From Pseudomonadota bacterium (lineage in GTDB: Bacteria; Pseudomonadota; Alphaproteobacteria; Reyranellales; Reyranellaceae), in contig JAEWIV010000251.1 of the NCBI GenBank assembly GCA_023386865.1, positions 1-17,814 of the forward strand: a stretch of DNA of 17,814 bases, given 5' to 3'. Within the stretch, counting starts at the first letter, position 1. Each line of letters begins with the position of its first letter. The notes below the pieces were generated by a model, which worked only from the letters and a program-made list of their open reading frames with translations, made no database searches and had not been told where the DNA came from. Made by a program: the position numbers and the translations under genes. This document shows, piece after piece, positions 8,305 through 15,253 of the stretch.

Positions 8305-9104
8305 TGCAGGGTGCGGAACGGCTCGGGCCCCCTGTAGGTTCCGATGTAGCTGACATGGGTCACGAGGCCCATGCCCGGCCGCCACAGGTGAAGCGCCAAG
8401 CCGGGCGGCTCCATCATCAATGAATGCGGCGCCTTCGCGTGAAGGTCCAGGGTCGCCTGGTGGGCCGTGCTCGGCGCGATCGAGGCCATGGTGCCGGCCC
8501 ACAGCACCTGGATCGGCCGATGGACGTGGCCGCACACCACACGCTCGACATGGCCGTGACCTCGCACGATCGCCGCCAGCCGGTCGCCGCCCTCGTTGAG
8601 CTTCATGGCGTCGAAGGCGTCGATGCCGCAGTCGAACGGCGGATGATGCATGAACAGGATCGTCGGCCTGGCGCTCTCGCCGAGCCGCGCCTCCAGCCAG
8701 TCCAGCCGTTCGCTGCACAGCGCACCGTGGCCCTTGCCCGGCACCAGCGTGTCGAGCGCGATCAGCCGCACCGGCAGGTCGTCGATCGCATACTGCATGA
8801 ACCCGCTCTTCGGCAGGTAGGCGTGATCGCCGAAGGCCTCGCGCATGGCGTCGCGCGCGTCGTGGTTGCCGGGGATGAGATAGACCGGCATCGACAGCGG
8901 CGCGAGCAGGCGGCGCAGCAGCGCGTATTCCTCGGGCTTGCCGCCCTCGACCAGGTCGCCCGTGGCAAGGACGATATCGGGCCTGGGATCGAGCGCCATG
9001 ACGTGCGCCACCGCGCGCTCGAGGAAGCCCGCCGTATCGATGCGCTTGAACAGAAGCTCGCCCGGCGGCTTGACGTGCATGTCCGAGATCTGCGCGATGA
9101 GCAT
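8301..9104 (-). CDS. Class III phosphodiesterase-like metallophosphoesterase
   Basis: A 267-residue calcineurin-like phosphoesterase with all five metal motifs in order: D8 and H10 (SDMH), D50 (GDLVEGG), N80-H81 (GNHD), H153/H154 (FMHHPPF) and H193/H195 (CGHVHRP). The family binds two divalent metals and hydrolyses phosphodiesters; CpdA-type members cut cyclic AMP, but many act on other nucleotides or phospholipids, so the substrate stays open. I chose the ATG at 9104 because AGGTGA lies 5 nt upstream, inside the end of nadE, and the protein then starts at the first strand. A GTG at 9113 is an alternative and would abut the nadE stop. The stop overlaps the Nramp ATG as ATGA. Confidence 0.93.
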   Translation of the reverse strand: MLIAQISDMHVKPPGELLFKRIDTAGFLERAVAHVMALDPRPDIVLATGDLVEGGKPEEYALLRRLLAPLSMPVYLIPGNHDARDAMREAFGDHAYLPKSGFMQYAIDDLPVRLIALDTLVPGKGHGALCSERLDWLEARLGESARPTILFMHHPPFDCGIDAFDAMKLNEGGDRLAAIVRGHGHVERVVCGHVHRPIQVLWAGTMASIAPSTAHQATLDLHAKAPHSLMMEPPGLALHLWRPGMGLVTHVSYIGTYRGPEPFRTLQ

Positions 9105-9113
9105 CGGTGTCAC

Positions 9114-10769
9114 CTAGCCTCGAAACCCGTTCACGATCGGATAGCGCCGTTCCCGGCTGATGATGCGCGACGTGATCTTCACGCCGGGCGGCGCCTGGCG
9201 TCGTTTGTACTCCGCGCCCTCGAGCAGGCGCCATACCCTGTCGACCGTGGCGATGTCGTGACCTTCCGCCGCCACCTCCTCGGCGGAAAGGTCACGCTCG
9301 ATCAGGCCCTTGAGGATCAGGTCCAGCACCGGATAAGGCGGCAGCGAATCGGAATCCTTCTGGTCGGGCCTGAGCTCGGCGGACGGCGGCTTGGTGATGA
9401 TGCGCTCGGGGATCACCCTGCCCTGGCGGCCCAGCGCGCCCTCGGGCAGATGCGCGTTGCGCCACTGGCACAGCTCGAAAACGGTGGTCTTGTAGACGTC
9501 CTTCAGCACGTTGTAGCCGCCGCTCATGTCGCCGTAGAGCGTGGCATAGCCGACGGCCATTTCCGACTTGTTGCCCGTCGTCACGACCATGCCGCCGAGC
9601 TTGTTCGACACCGCCATCAGCACGACGCCGCGGGCGCGGCTCTGGATGTTCTCCTCGGTGACGTCGTCCTCGCGGTTGCCGAACAGCGGCCGCGTCATGC
9701 CGCGAAAGGCCTCCATCGCCGGTCCGATGTCGACCACGTCGTAGCGCACGCCGATCGCCTCCGCGCAGGCCTTGGCGTCCTCGAGCGACTCGCGGCTGGT
9801 ATAGGGCGACGGCATCATGATCGCATGCACCCGCCCGGGCCCCAGCGCATCGGCGGCAACCGCGACCGTCAACGCCGAATCGACGCCGCCCGAAAGCCCG
9901 ATCACCACCGAGGGGAAGCCCGTCTTGTTCACGTAATCGCGCAGGCCCAGCATCATTGCCTGGTAGATCGATTTGACCTCGCTGAGCTCGGGTGCGATCG
10001 GCCCGGGCTGGCATTCCCACCCATCGGCGCCATGCCGGAACTCGATGGTCGCGACCTGCTCGCGGAACGAAGCGAGCTTGGCCTTGAGCGAACGGTCGGC
10101 CCCGAGCGCGAACGACCCACCGTCATAGATCACCTCGTCCTGGCCGCCGACCTGGTTGAGATAGACCAGGGGCAGGCCGCTCTCGACGACGCGCTTCACG
10201 GCGAGCTGCACGCGCACGTCGGTCTTGCCGACTTCGTACGGCGAGGCGTTGGGCACCAGCAGGATCTCGCCGCCGGTCTCGGAAATGCATTCGACGACGT
10301 CGGGGGTCCAGACGTCCTCGCAGATCGGCACACCGATGCGCACGCCCCGGACCACCAGCGGCCCCGGCATGGGACCCGGCGCGAAGACCCGCTTGTCGTC
10401 GAACACGCCATAGTTCGGCAGATCGACCTTGTAGCGCTTGCCGACGATCTCGCCTCGGTCGAGGCAGACGATGGCGTTGTAGAGCTTGCCGTCCTCGCGC
10501 CATGGCGTGGCGACGAACAGCGCCGGACCGCCGTCCCTGGTATCGGCGCGTAGTTCCTCGACCGCCTCGTGGCAGCGCTTCACGAACGCGGGCTTCAGCA
10601 CAAGGTCCTCGGGGAAGTATCCCGCGAGGACCAACTCGGCCGTCAGCATCAGGTCGGCGCCCTGCCTTGCCGCCTCGACGCGCGCGGCGCGCACCTTGGC
10701 GAGATTGCCGGCGACGTCGCCGACCTTGGGATTGAGCTGGGCGAGCGCGACCTTGAGCGACTGCGTCAT
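9114..10769 (-). CDS. nadE: Glutamine-dependent NAD+ synthetase
   Basis: A 551-residue two-domain enzyme making NAD+ from deamido-NAD, ATP and glutamine in the cytosol. The N-terminal nitrilase-type glutaminase domain (about 4-260) has the triad E45 (LTAELVLAGY), K114 (GKRYKVDLPNYGVFD) and C150 (VPICEDVW). The C-terminal synthetase domain has the PP-loop GLSGGVDSAL (291-300) and TTGNKSEMAVGYATLYGD (397-414). Length fits the shorter bacterial two-domain NadE class. The start fits the family N-terminus, yet only AATAGG separates it from a -10 hexamer, so the message may be leaderless. It heads a tightly packed unit with the phosphoesterase and Nramp genes. Confidence 0.97.
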   Translation of the reverse strand: MTQSLKVALAQLNPKVGDVAGNLAKVRAARVEAARQGADLMLTAELVLAGYFPEDLVLKPAFVKRCHEAVEELRADTRDGGPALFVATPWREDGKLYNAIVCLDRGEIVGKRYKVDLPNYGVFDDKRVFAPGPMPGPLVVRGVRIGVPICEDVWTPDVVECISETGGEILLVPNASPYEVGKTDVRVQLAVKRVVESGLPLVYLNQVGGQDEVIYDGGSFALGADRSLKAKLASFREQVATIEFRHGADGWECQPGPIAPELSEVKSIYQAMMLGLRDYVNKTGFPSVVIGLSGGVDSALTVAVAADALGPGRVHAIMMPSPYTSRESLEDAKACAEAIGVRYDVVDIGPAMEAFRGMTRPLFGNREDDVTEENIQSRARGVVLMAVSNKLGGMVVTTGNKSEMAVGYATLYGDMSGGYNVLKDVYKTTVFELCQWRNAHLPEGALGRQGRVIPERIITKPPSAELRPDQKDSDSLPPYPVLDLILKGLIERDLSAEEVAAEGHDIATVDRVWRLLEGAEYKRRQAPPGVKITSRIISRERRYPIVNGFRG

Positions 10770-10804
10770 CCTATTATGCTATTTTTGAGCATAATGGGTG
10801 TCAA
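10770..10804 (-). promoter_or_regulatory. nadE promoter with embedded operator-like inverted repeat
   Basis: On the minus strand a consensus -35 TTGACA (10804-10799) is followed by a 17-nt spacer and a -10-like TAGCAT (10781-10776). Six bases, AATAGG, then lead straight to the nadE ATG at 10769. A perfect inverted repeat, ATTATGCT and AGCATAAT with 7 nt between (10773-10795), covers most of the spacer and the -10. A repressor bound there would block RNA polymerase. The expected transcription start coincides with the ATG or the base before it, which would give a leaderless mRNA. The regulator is not in this window and the motif is not one I can assign to a named family. Confidence 0.72.
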
Positions 10805-10818
10805 GGCGGCGCCGGACG

Positions 10819-11202
10819 TCACTTCGCCGCGATGACCTCGATCTCGACCAGCATGGCGGGATCGGCCAGGCCCTGGACGATCAGCAGCGTCGACGACGGA
10901 TACGGCTCGCCGATGACCTTGTCGCGCGCGGCGCGGTTGGCCATGATGAAGCGGCTGTCGGTCAGGAACGAATTGATCTTCACGATGTCCTTGAAGGTCA
11001 TGTCGGCGGCCTTCAGCACCTCGCCGATGTTCTTCCAGACCTGATCGCACTGCGCCTCGATGCCGTCGGCGAGCTTGCCGTTGCCGTCGAGCCCGACCTG
11101 GCCCGCGACGAAGACGATTCGCGCACCCGCCGGAACCTCGGCGGCGAGGCTGTACTTGCCGGCGAGGGCGACGGACTTGGGATTGTGGAACTTGTTGGCC
11201 AT
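10819..11202 (-). CDS. RidA/YjgF/UK114-family protein lacking the signature arginine
   Basis: A 127-residue RidA-fold protein; the family forms trimers with active sites between subunits. Recognisable stretches are FVAGQVGLDGNGKL (31-44), QVWKNIGEVLKAAD (54-67), VKINSFL (74-80) and the C-terminal VEIEVIA. In E. coli RidA an arginine (R105) holds the substrate carboxylate for 2-aminoacrylate deamination; here the matching position is G111. Canonical enamine deaminase activity is therefore doubtful, and it belongs to one of the divergent Rid groups (inference). The ATG at 11202 is preferred to the one at 11217 because GGGGA lies about 8 nt upstream. Its stop lies 15 bases before the nadE -35, so nadE has its own promoter. 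Confidence 0.9.
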   Translation of the reverse strand: MANKFHNPKSVALAGKYSLAAEVPAGARIVFVAGQVGLDGNGKLADGIEAQCDQVWKNIGEVLKAADMTFKDIVKINSFLTDSRFIMANRAARDKVIGEPYPSSTLLIVQGLADPAMLVEIEVIAAK

Positions 11203-11294
11203 TGTGCGATTCCCCATCTATTAAGCTGTAGCCCTGAGCGAACGAGCTGTCGTCCTGAGCGAAGCGAAGGACGACAAGAACCCATTCGGACAGC
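11203..11294. promoter_or_regulatory. Divergent intergenic region between RidA-family gene and trmFO
   Basis: These 92 bases should carry promoters for both divergent genes, but I can point to no convincing -35/-10 pair. The region is largely occupied by a REP-like repeat (see 11233-11275). The Shine-Dalgarno-like GGGGA of the RidA-family gene is at its left end; trmFO has no clear Shine-Dalgarno. Confidence 0.45.
11233..11275. repeat. REP-like palindromic repeat with internal direct repeat
   Basis: A perfect 8-bp inverted repeat, GTCGTCCT at 11249-11256 and AGGACGAC at 11268-11275, encloses GAGCGAAGCGA. The ten bases CCTGAGCGAA occur twice, at 11233-11242 and 11254-11263. Sequences of the form CCTGAGCGAAGCGAAGG are familiar as dispersed intergenic repeats in alphaproteobacterial genomes (recalled, not searched). 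Here the element sits between two divergent genes. Confidence 0.6.
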
Positions 11295-12653
11295 ATGACG
11301 TCAAGCGGCAAGCCAATACATATCGTAGGGGGCGGCCTCGCAGGCTCGGAAGCGGCCTGGCAGATCGCGTCGGCCGGCGTGCCCGTCGTGCTGCACGAGA
11401 TGCGGCCGGTGCGCGGCACCGAGGCCCATCTCACCGACAGCCTGGCCGAGCTGGTCTGCTCCAACTCCTTCCGGTCCGACGACGCCAGCAACAACGCCGT
11501 CGGCCTGCTGCACGAGGAGATGCGCCGCGCCGGCTCGCTGATCATGCGCGCGGCCGACGCCCACAAGCTGCCGGCCGGCGGCGCGCTCGCCGTCGACCGC
11601 CACGGCTTCTCGGCCGCTGTGCAGGGCGCGCTGCTCGGCCATTCGCTGGTCGAGCTCAGGCGCGAAGAGGTGATGGGCCTGCCGCCCGCCGACTGGGACA
11701 GCGTGATCGTCGCCACCGGTCCCCTCACCTCGCCGGCATTGGCGGAGGCGATCCGCACGCAGAGCGGCGAGGATTCGCTCGCCTTCTTCGACGCCATCGC
11801 GCCGATCGTGCATTTCGACAGCATCGACCGGTCGATCGCCTGGAAGCAGTCGCGCTACGACAAAGGCGGGCCGGCCGGCGATGGCGCCGACTACCTCAAC
11901 TGCCCGCTGAACAAGGAAGAGTACGAAGCCTTCATCGCGGCGCTTCTGGCCGCCGAGAAGACCGAGTTCAAGGAGTGGGAGGCGAGCACGCCCTACTTCG
12001 ACGGATGCCTGCCGATCGAGGTGATGGCCGCACGCGGTCCGGACACGCTGCGCTGGGGGCCGATGAAGCCCGTGGGCCTGCGCAATCCGCGGACCGGGCG
12101 GCGGCCATGGGCCGTGGTGCAGCTGCGCCAGGACAATGCGCTCGGCACGTTGTGGAACATCGTGGGCTTCCAGACCAAGCTCAAGCACGGCGAGCAGACG
12201 CGGCTGTTCCGCACCATTCCCGGCCTCCAGAACGCCGAGTTCGCGCGACTTGGCGGCCTGCATCGCAACACCTTCCTCAACAGCCCCCGCCTGCTCGATG
12301 CCACGCTGCGGCTGAAGGCGATGCCCCGCCTGCGCTTCGCCGGCCAGATCACCGGCTGCGAGGGCTACGTCGAGAGCGCCGCCGTCGGCCTCATGACAGG
12401 ACGCTTCACCGCCGCCGAGCGGCTCGGCGCGACGCCGGTCGTGCCGCCCGCGACGACGGCCATGGGCGCCCTCCTCAGCCACATCACCGGCAACGCCGAC
12501 GCCGCGACCTTCCAGCCGATGAACGTCAACTTCGGCCTGTTCCCGCCGCTCGAAGGGACCTTGCGCGGCAAGGAGCGCAAGCAGGCACTCAGTGCACGCG
12601 CCCTGCGCGATTTCGATCGCTGGCTGGCGCCGACGCCGCTCGCCGCCGAATAG
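11295..12653 (+). CDS. trmFO: Methylenetetrahydrofolate--tRNA-(uracil-5-)-methyltransferase TrmFO
   Basis: A 452-residue folate- and FAD-dependent enzyme that makes 5-methyluridine at position 54 of tRNA, in the cytosol. The N-terminal FAD motif is IVGGGLAGSEAAWQ (10-23). CSNSFRSDD (55-63) holds C55 and TPYFDGCLPIEVMAARG (232-248) holds C238; these match the catalytic cysteines known in TrmFO. GQITGCEGYVESAAVGL (350-366) is the C-terminal FAD-binding segment that separates TrmFO from the related MnmG. Length is typical. The ATG start gives a short lead to the FAD strand, although no strong Shine-Dalgarno precedes it. It is divergent from the RidA-family gene. Many alphaproteobacteria use TrmFO instead of the SAM-dependent TrmA. 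Confidence 0.97.
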   Translation: MTSSGKPIHIVGGGLAGSEAAWQIASAGVPVVLHEMRPVRGTEAHLTDSLAELVCSNSFRSDDASNNAVGLLHEEMRRAGSLIMRAADAHKLPAGGALAVDRHGFSAAVQGALLGHSLVELRREEVMGLPPADWDSVIVATGPLTSPALAEAIRTQSGEDSLAFFDAIAPIVHFDSIDRSIAWKQSRYDKGGPAGDGADYLNCPLNKEEYEAFIAALLAAEKTEFKEWEASTPYFDGCLPIEVMAARGPDTLRWGPMKPVGLRNPRTGRRPWAVVQLRQDNALGTLWNIVGFQTKLKHGEQTRLFRTIPGLQNAEFARLGGLHRNTFLNSPRLLDATLRLKAMPRLRFAGQITGCEGYVESAAVGLMTGRFTAAERLGATPVVPPATTAMGALLSHITGNADAATFQPMNVNFGLFPPLEGTLRGKERKQALSARALRDFDRWLAPTPLAAE

Positions 12654-12671
12654 GGCGGTTTTTCGACCGCC
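12654..12671 (+). terminator. Possible weak terminator hairpin after trmFO
   Basis: GGCGGT at 12654-12659 and ACCGCC at 12666-12671 form a perfect 6-bp stem with a TTTTCG loop, starting at the base after the trmFO stop. It is followed by TTCGCAACG rather than a run of T, so intrinsic termination would be weak. Confidence 0.35.
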
Positions 12672-12676
12672 TTCGC

Positions 12677-12697
12677 AACGTTTGGTAACCAAACGTT
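12677..12697. promoter_or_regulatory. 21-bp near-perfect palindrome upstream of the acyl carrier protein gene
   Basis: Arms AACGTTTGGT (12677-12686) and ACCAAACGTT (12688-12697) are perfect inverted repeats around a single A. The high symmetry and minimal centre suit a protein-binding site for a dimeric regulator better than an RNA hairpin, though a 9-bp stem with a TAA loop is possible. It lies 60 bases before the TTG start of the acyl carrier protein gene and 23 bases after trmFO, so it could control the former or help end the latter. Confidence 0.55.
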
Positions 12698-12757
12698 ATT
12701 TCCCCTGGGTACTGCCTTGCTGTCTGATGCCGTCGGCGTCATTGGGCGGAGAGTCGT

Positions 12758-13048
12758 TTGCAAAGCACGGTTGACCTGATAGCCGAGAAGGCCGAGCGCG
12801 TGTCCCTGCAGCTGGACGTCATGCGCGAGATCCGCCGTCAGCTTCTGCCGTACCAGCTCGGCGACCGGCCGATCTCGGGCACCACGGTCATCTCCGACGG
12901 TTCGACCATCGATTCGCTCACGCTCATGGACATGATCGTGGCGCTCGAGGACCGGTTCGACGTTTCCCTGCCGATCAACCTCGTGGCTGAAATCCGCACC
13001 GTGGACCAGCTCGCCCAGACGGTCCTCGCGCTGTGCGCACGGGCCTGA
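12758..13048 (+). CDS. Stand-alone acyl carrier protein
   Basis: A 96-residue (from TTG) carrier protein. The phosphopantetheine site is S53 in GSTIDSLTLMDMIVALED (48-65), the usual DSL motif at the start of helix II, followed by RFDVSLP and a final helix with TVDQLAQTVLAL. It would carry acyl chains as thioesters on a 4'-phosphopantetheine arm in the cytosol. The TTG start is chosen because GGAGAG (12748-12753) lies about 5 nt upstream; an ATG at 12821 would give 75 residues, closer to a normal carrier length but without a clear Shine-Dalgarno. No synthase, transferase or acyl-ligase partner lies in the window, so its pathway is unknown. The fatty-acid AcpP is usually found beside fabF and fabD, so this is probably a specialised carrier. 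Confidence 0.85.
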   Translation: MQSTVDLIAEKAERVSLQLDVMREIRRQLLPYQLGDRPISGTTVISDGSTIDSLTLMDMIVALEDRFDVSLPINLVAEIRTVDQLAQTVLALCARA

Positions 13049-13130
13049 TGGCCCCATGAGATAAGCTCGCGCGCATTTCCGGCAGAAACTGCCATCGTGC
13101 CGGCAATATGTGTAGCTACACGAGCGGCCG
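13049..13130. promoter_or_regulatory. Intergenic palindromes before the MATE gene
   Basis: The 82-base gap holds a short hairpin, GGCAG-AAA-CTGCC (13081-13093), and a perfect 12-bp palindrome, GTGTAGCTACAC (13110-13121), whose end is 9 bases before the MATE start. The second could be an operator at the 5' end of the MATE gene. I see no clear -35/-10 pair and no strong Shine-Dalgarno. Confidence 0.4.
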
Positions 13131-14483
13131 ATGAGTCCCGCCGAGCGCCGGCAGATGATGCTGGCAGGGCCGATCGTGCCCACCATCCTCGCCCTCGCCC
13201 TGCCCAACGTGCTGAACGTGGCCATGCAGAGCCTGGTCAGCATTTCCGACGGCTGGTTCGTGGGCCAGCTGGGCACCGTCGACCTGGCCGCCCTGGCCCT
13301 GGTGTTTCCCACCCAGATGACGCTCGGCATGATGTCGGCCGGCGCCATGGGCGGCGGCATCTCCTCCTCGGTCGCGCGTGCGCTCGGCGCCGGCAATCGG
13401 CGGGCGGCAGAAGCGGCGGCTGTCCATGCGCTCGCCATCGCGCTCGGCATGTCGGCGCTGTTCGCCGTCGTGTTCGTGGGCTTCGGCCGCACGATCTACG
13501 GCGCGCTGGGCGGCAGCGGCGCCGCCCTCGACCGCGCCGAGGCCTTCGCCACCATTCTCTTCCTGGGCTGTGCCGCCCATTGGGTCGCCAACTCCATGGC
13601 ATCGGTGCTGCGCGGCACGGGCGACATGAAGACTCCGGGCTATGCGCTGGTCGCCACGGCGGCGCTGCAGATCCCGCTCACCGGCGCGCTGACCTTGGGC
13701 TGGTTCGGCCTGCCGGCGCTCGGCATCCGCGGACCGGCGCTCGCGGCGGTGATCTCCTTCGCCATCGCCGCCGTCTGGATGCTGAGCAGGCTCGTCGGGC
13801 CAAAGGCCGCCCTGCGCCTGCATTGGCCGCAAGGCGGGTTCAAATGGGCGGCCTTTCGCGACATCCTGAAGGTCGGGTTGATCGCCTGCGTGGTCGTCAT
13901 CCTGACCAACGGCACGGTGCTGGTGGTCACCGGGCTGATCGGTCGCGAAGGCGACGGCGCGATCGCCGGCTACGGCATCGGCAGCCGCCTGGAGTACATG
14001 CTGATCCCCATCAGCTTCGGCATCGGCGCCACCTTGACCGCGCTGGTCGGCACCAACATCGGCGCCCGCCAGTACGCCCGCGCCCAGCGACTCGCCTGGA
14101 CGGGGGCCGCCATGGCCGGCGCCATCGCGGCGGTGATCGGCATCGTCGTGGCGATCTGGCCCGAGCTGTGGCTCGGCCTGTTCACCGCCGATCCCCGGGC
14201 GCTGGCTTCCGGCCGGCACTATCTCAGCATCGTTGGCCCCGCCTACGGCTTCTTCGGAGTCGCCATGGCGCTCTACTTCGCCTCGCAGGGCACCGGCGAG
14301 ATGTACTGGCCGGTCGCCGCCAACCTCACGCGCATCACCATCGCCGCCGGCGGCAGCCTGCTCGCGCTCGACCAGTTCGGCTGGGGCGTGTCGGGCCTCT
14401 ATGCCTGCGTGGCGCTCGGCATCGTCGCCTTCTCGGCCCTGCTGGCCTTCTCGACCACGCGGCGGGCCTGGACGGGCACGTGA
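13131..14483 (+). CDS. MATE family efflux transporter
   Basis: A 450-residue inner-membrane protein with about twelve hydrophobic helices in two similar halves, typical of MATE exporters. Diagnostic stretches are ALPNVLNVAMQSLVSISDGWFVGQLG (23-48, read as two adjoining parts), GGGISSSVARALGAGN (75-90), and their second-half counterparts SRLEYMLIP and IGATLTALVGTNIGARQ. These transporters expel cationic drugs, flavonoids or metabolites using Na+ or H+ gradients. The ATG at 13131 gives a typical short N-terminus. The stop overlaps a possible GTG start of cobF. The preceding gene encodes an acyl carrier protein; export of a product made on that carrier is conceivable but unsupported. Confidence 0.94.
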   Translation: MSPAERRQMMLAGPIVPTILALALPNVLNVAMQSLVSISDGWFVGQLGTVDLAALALVFPTQMTLGMMSAGAMGGGISSSVARALGAGNRRAAEAAAVHALAIALGMSALFAVVFVGFGRTIYGALGGSGAALDRAEAFATILFLGCAAHWVANSMASVLRGTGDMKTPGYALVATAALQIPLTGALTLGWFGLPALGIRGPALAAVISFAIAAVWMLSRLVGPKAALRLHWPQGGFKWAAFRDILKVGLIACVVVILTNGTVLVVTGLIGREGDGAIAGYGIGSRLEYMLIPISFGIGATLTALVGTNIGARQYARAQRLAWTGAAMAGAIAAVIGIVVAIWPELWLGLFTADPRALASGRHYLSIVGPAYGFFGVAMALYFASQGTGEMYWPVAANLTRITIAAGGSLLALDQFGWGVSGLYACVALGIVAFSALLAFSTTRRAWTGT

Positions 14484-14503
14484 ATCGGGGCGACAAGGCC
14501 CGC

Positions 14504-15253
14504 ATGAAGAAGATCCTCGTCATCGGCATCGGCGTCGGCGATCCCGACCAGCTTACGGTGCGGGCCGTGCAGGCGCTGAACCGCGTCGACGTCTTCTTCC
14601 TCCTCGACAAGGGCGAGACCAAGGGAAAGCTGCGGGCGGTGCGCGAGGAGATCCTGCGCCGTCACGTCAGGAACCGCAGCTGGCGCGTCGCCCAGGAGTC
14701 GAGCCCGCCGCGCGATCCCAAGCCCGCCGACTACCGGGCATCGGTCGCCGATCTCAACCGCGAGAAGCAGGCCTCGTTCGCCCGGTTGATCGAAAGCGGA
14801 ATGCGGGACGGCGAAACCGGCGCCTTCCTCGTGTGGGGCGATCCCATGCTCTACGACAGCACGATCCGCAATCTCGACGCGCTGCAGGCGGCCGGCGTGG
14901 CGCTCGACGTCGAGGTGTTCCCCGGCATCACCGCCATCCAGGCGCTCGCCGCGGCGCACAGGATTCCCCTCAATCGCATCGGAGAGGCGGTGACCATCAC
15001 CACGGGGCGTCAGCTCGCCGACGGCTTCCCGCCCGGCATCGACAGCGTGGTGGTGCTGCTCGACGGCGAGGACACCTACCGCCGCTTCGCCGACCAGGAC
15101 GTCGACATCTGGTGGGGCGCCTATCTCGGCACGCCGGACGAGATCCTGATCGCGGGCAAGGTGAAGGACGTCGCCGACGAGATCCATCGCCGCCGCAGCG
15201 AAGCGCGCCGCGCCAACGGCTGGATCATGGACACCTATTTGTTGCGCCGTTGA
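14504..15253 (+). CDS. cobF: Precorrin-6A synthase (deacetylating)
   Basis: A 249-residue SAM-dependent methyltransferase of the tetrapyrrole methylase fold. CobF methylates C-1 of precorrin-5 and releases acetate to form precorrin-6A in the oxygen-dependent cobalamin pathway. The N-terminus MKKILVIGIGVGDPDQLT with ALNRVDVFFLLDKGE (24-38) is characteristic of CobF. LVWGDPMLYDST (109-120) is the SAM-binding loop, and FPGITAIQALAA (139-150) the following family motif. The ATG at 14504 fits homologues; a GTG at 14480 in frame would overlap the MATE stop as GTGA and add eight residues. No other cob gene lies within the window, so this is an isolated pathway gene. Its 3' end overlaps the convergent lipoprotein gene by 19 nt. 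Confidence 0.95.
   Translation: MKKILVIGIGVGDPDQLTVRAVQALNRVDVFFLLDKGETKGKLRAVREEILRRHVRNRSWRVAQESSPPRDPKPADYRASVADLNREKQASFARLIESGMRDGETGAFLVWGDPMLYDSTIRNLDALQAAGVALDVEVFPGITAIQALAAAHRIPLNRIGEAVTITTGRQLADGFPPGIDSVVVLLDGEDTYRRFADQDVDIWWGAYLGTPDEILIAGKVKDVADEIHRRRSEARRANGWIMDTYLLRR

Noticed and set aside
6388..8337. A 649-codon plus-strand open frame across GST and Nramp genes.
   Set aside because: Antisense to two well-supported genes; Asp/His/Arg/Gln-rich with no recognisable fold.
8424..10553. A 709-codon plus-strand open frame across the phosphoesterase and nadE.
   Set aside because: Antisense to conserved genes with complete active sites; shadow composition.
11301..12692. A 463-codon minus-strand frame across trmFO.
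   Set aside because: Antisense to trmFO, whose FAD and cysteine motifs are intact.
13097..14503. Open frame continuous with cobF, which would give a 718-residue protein.
   Set aside because: The upstream part is the MATE gene read in the wrong frame; the CobF fold begins exactly at the ATG at 14504.
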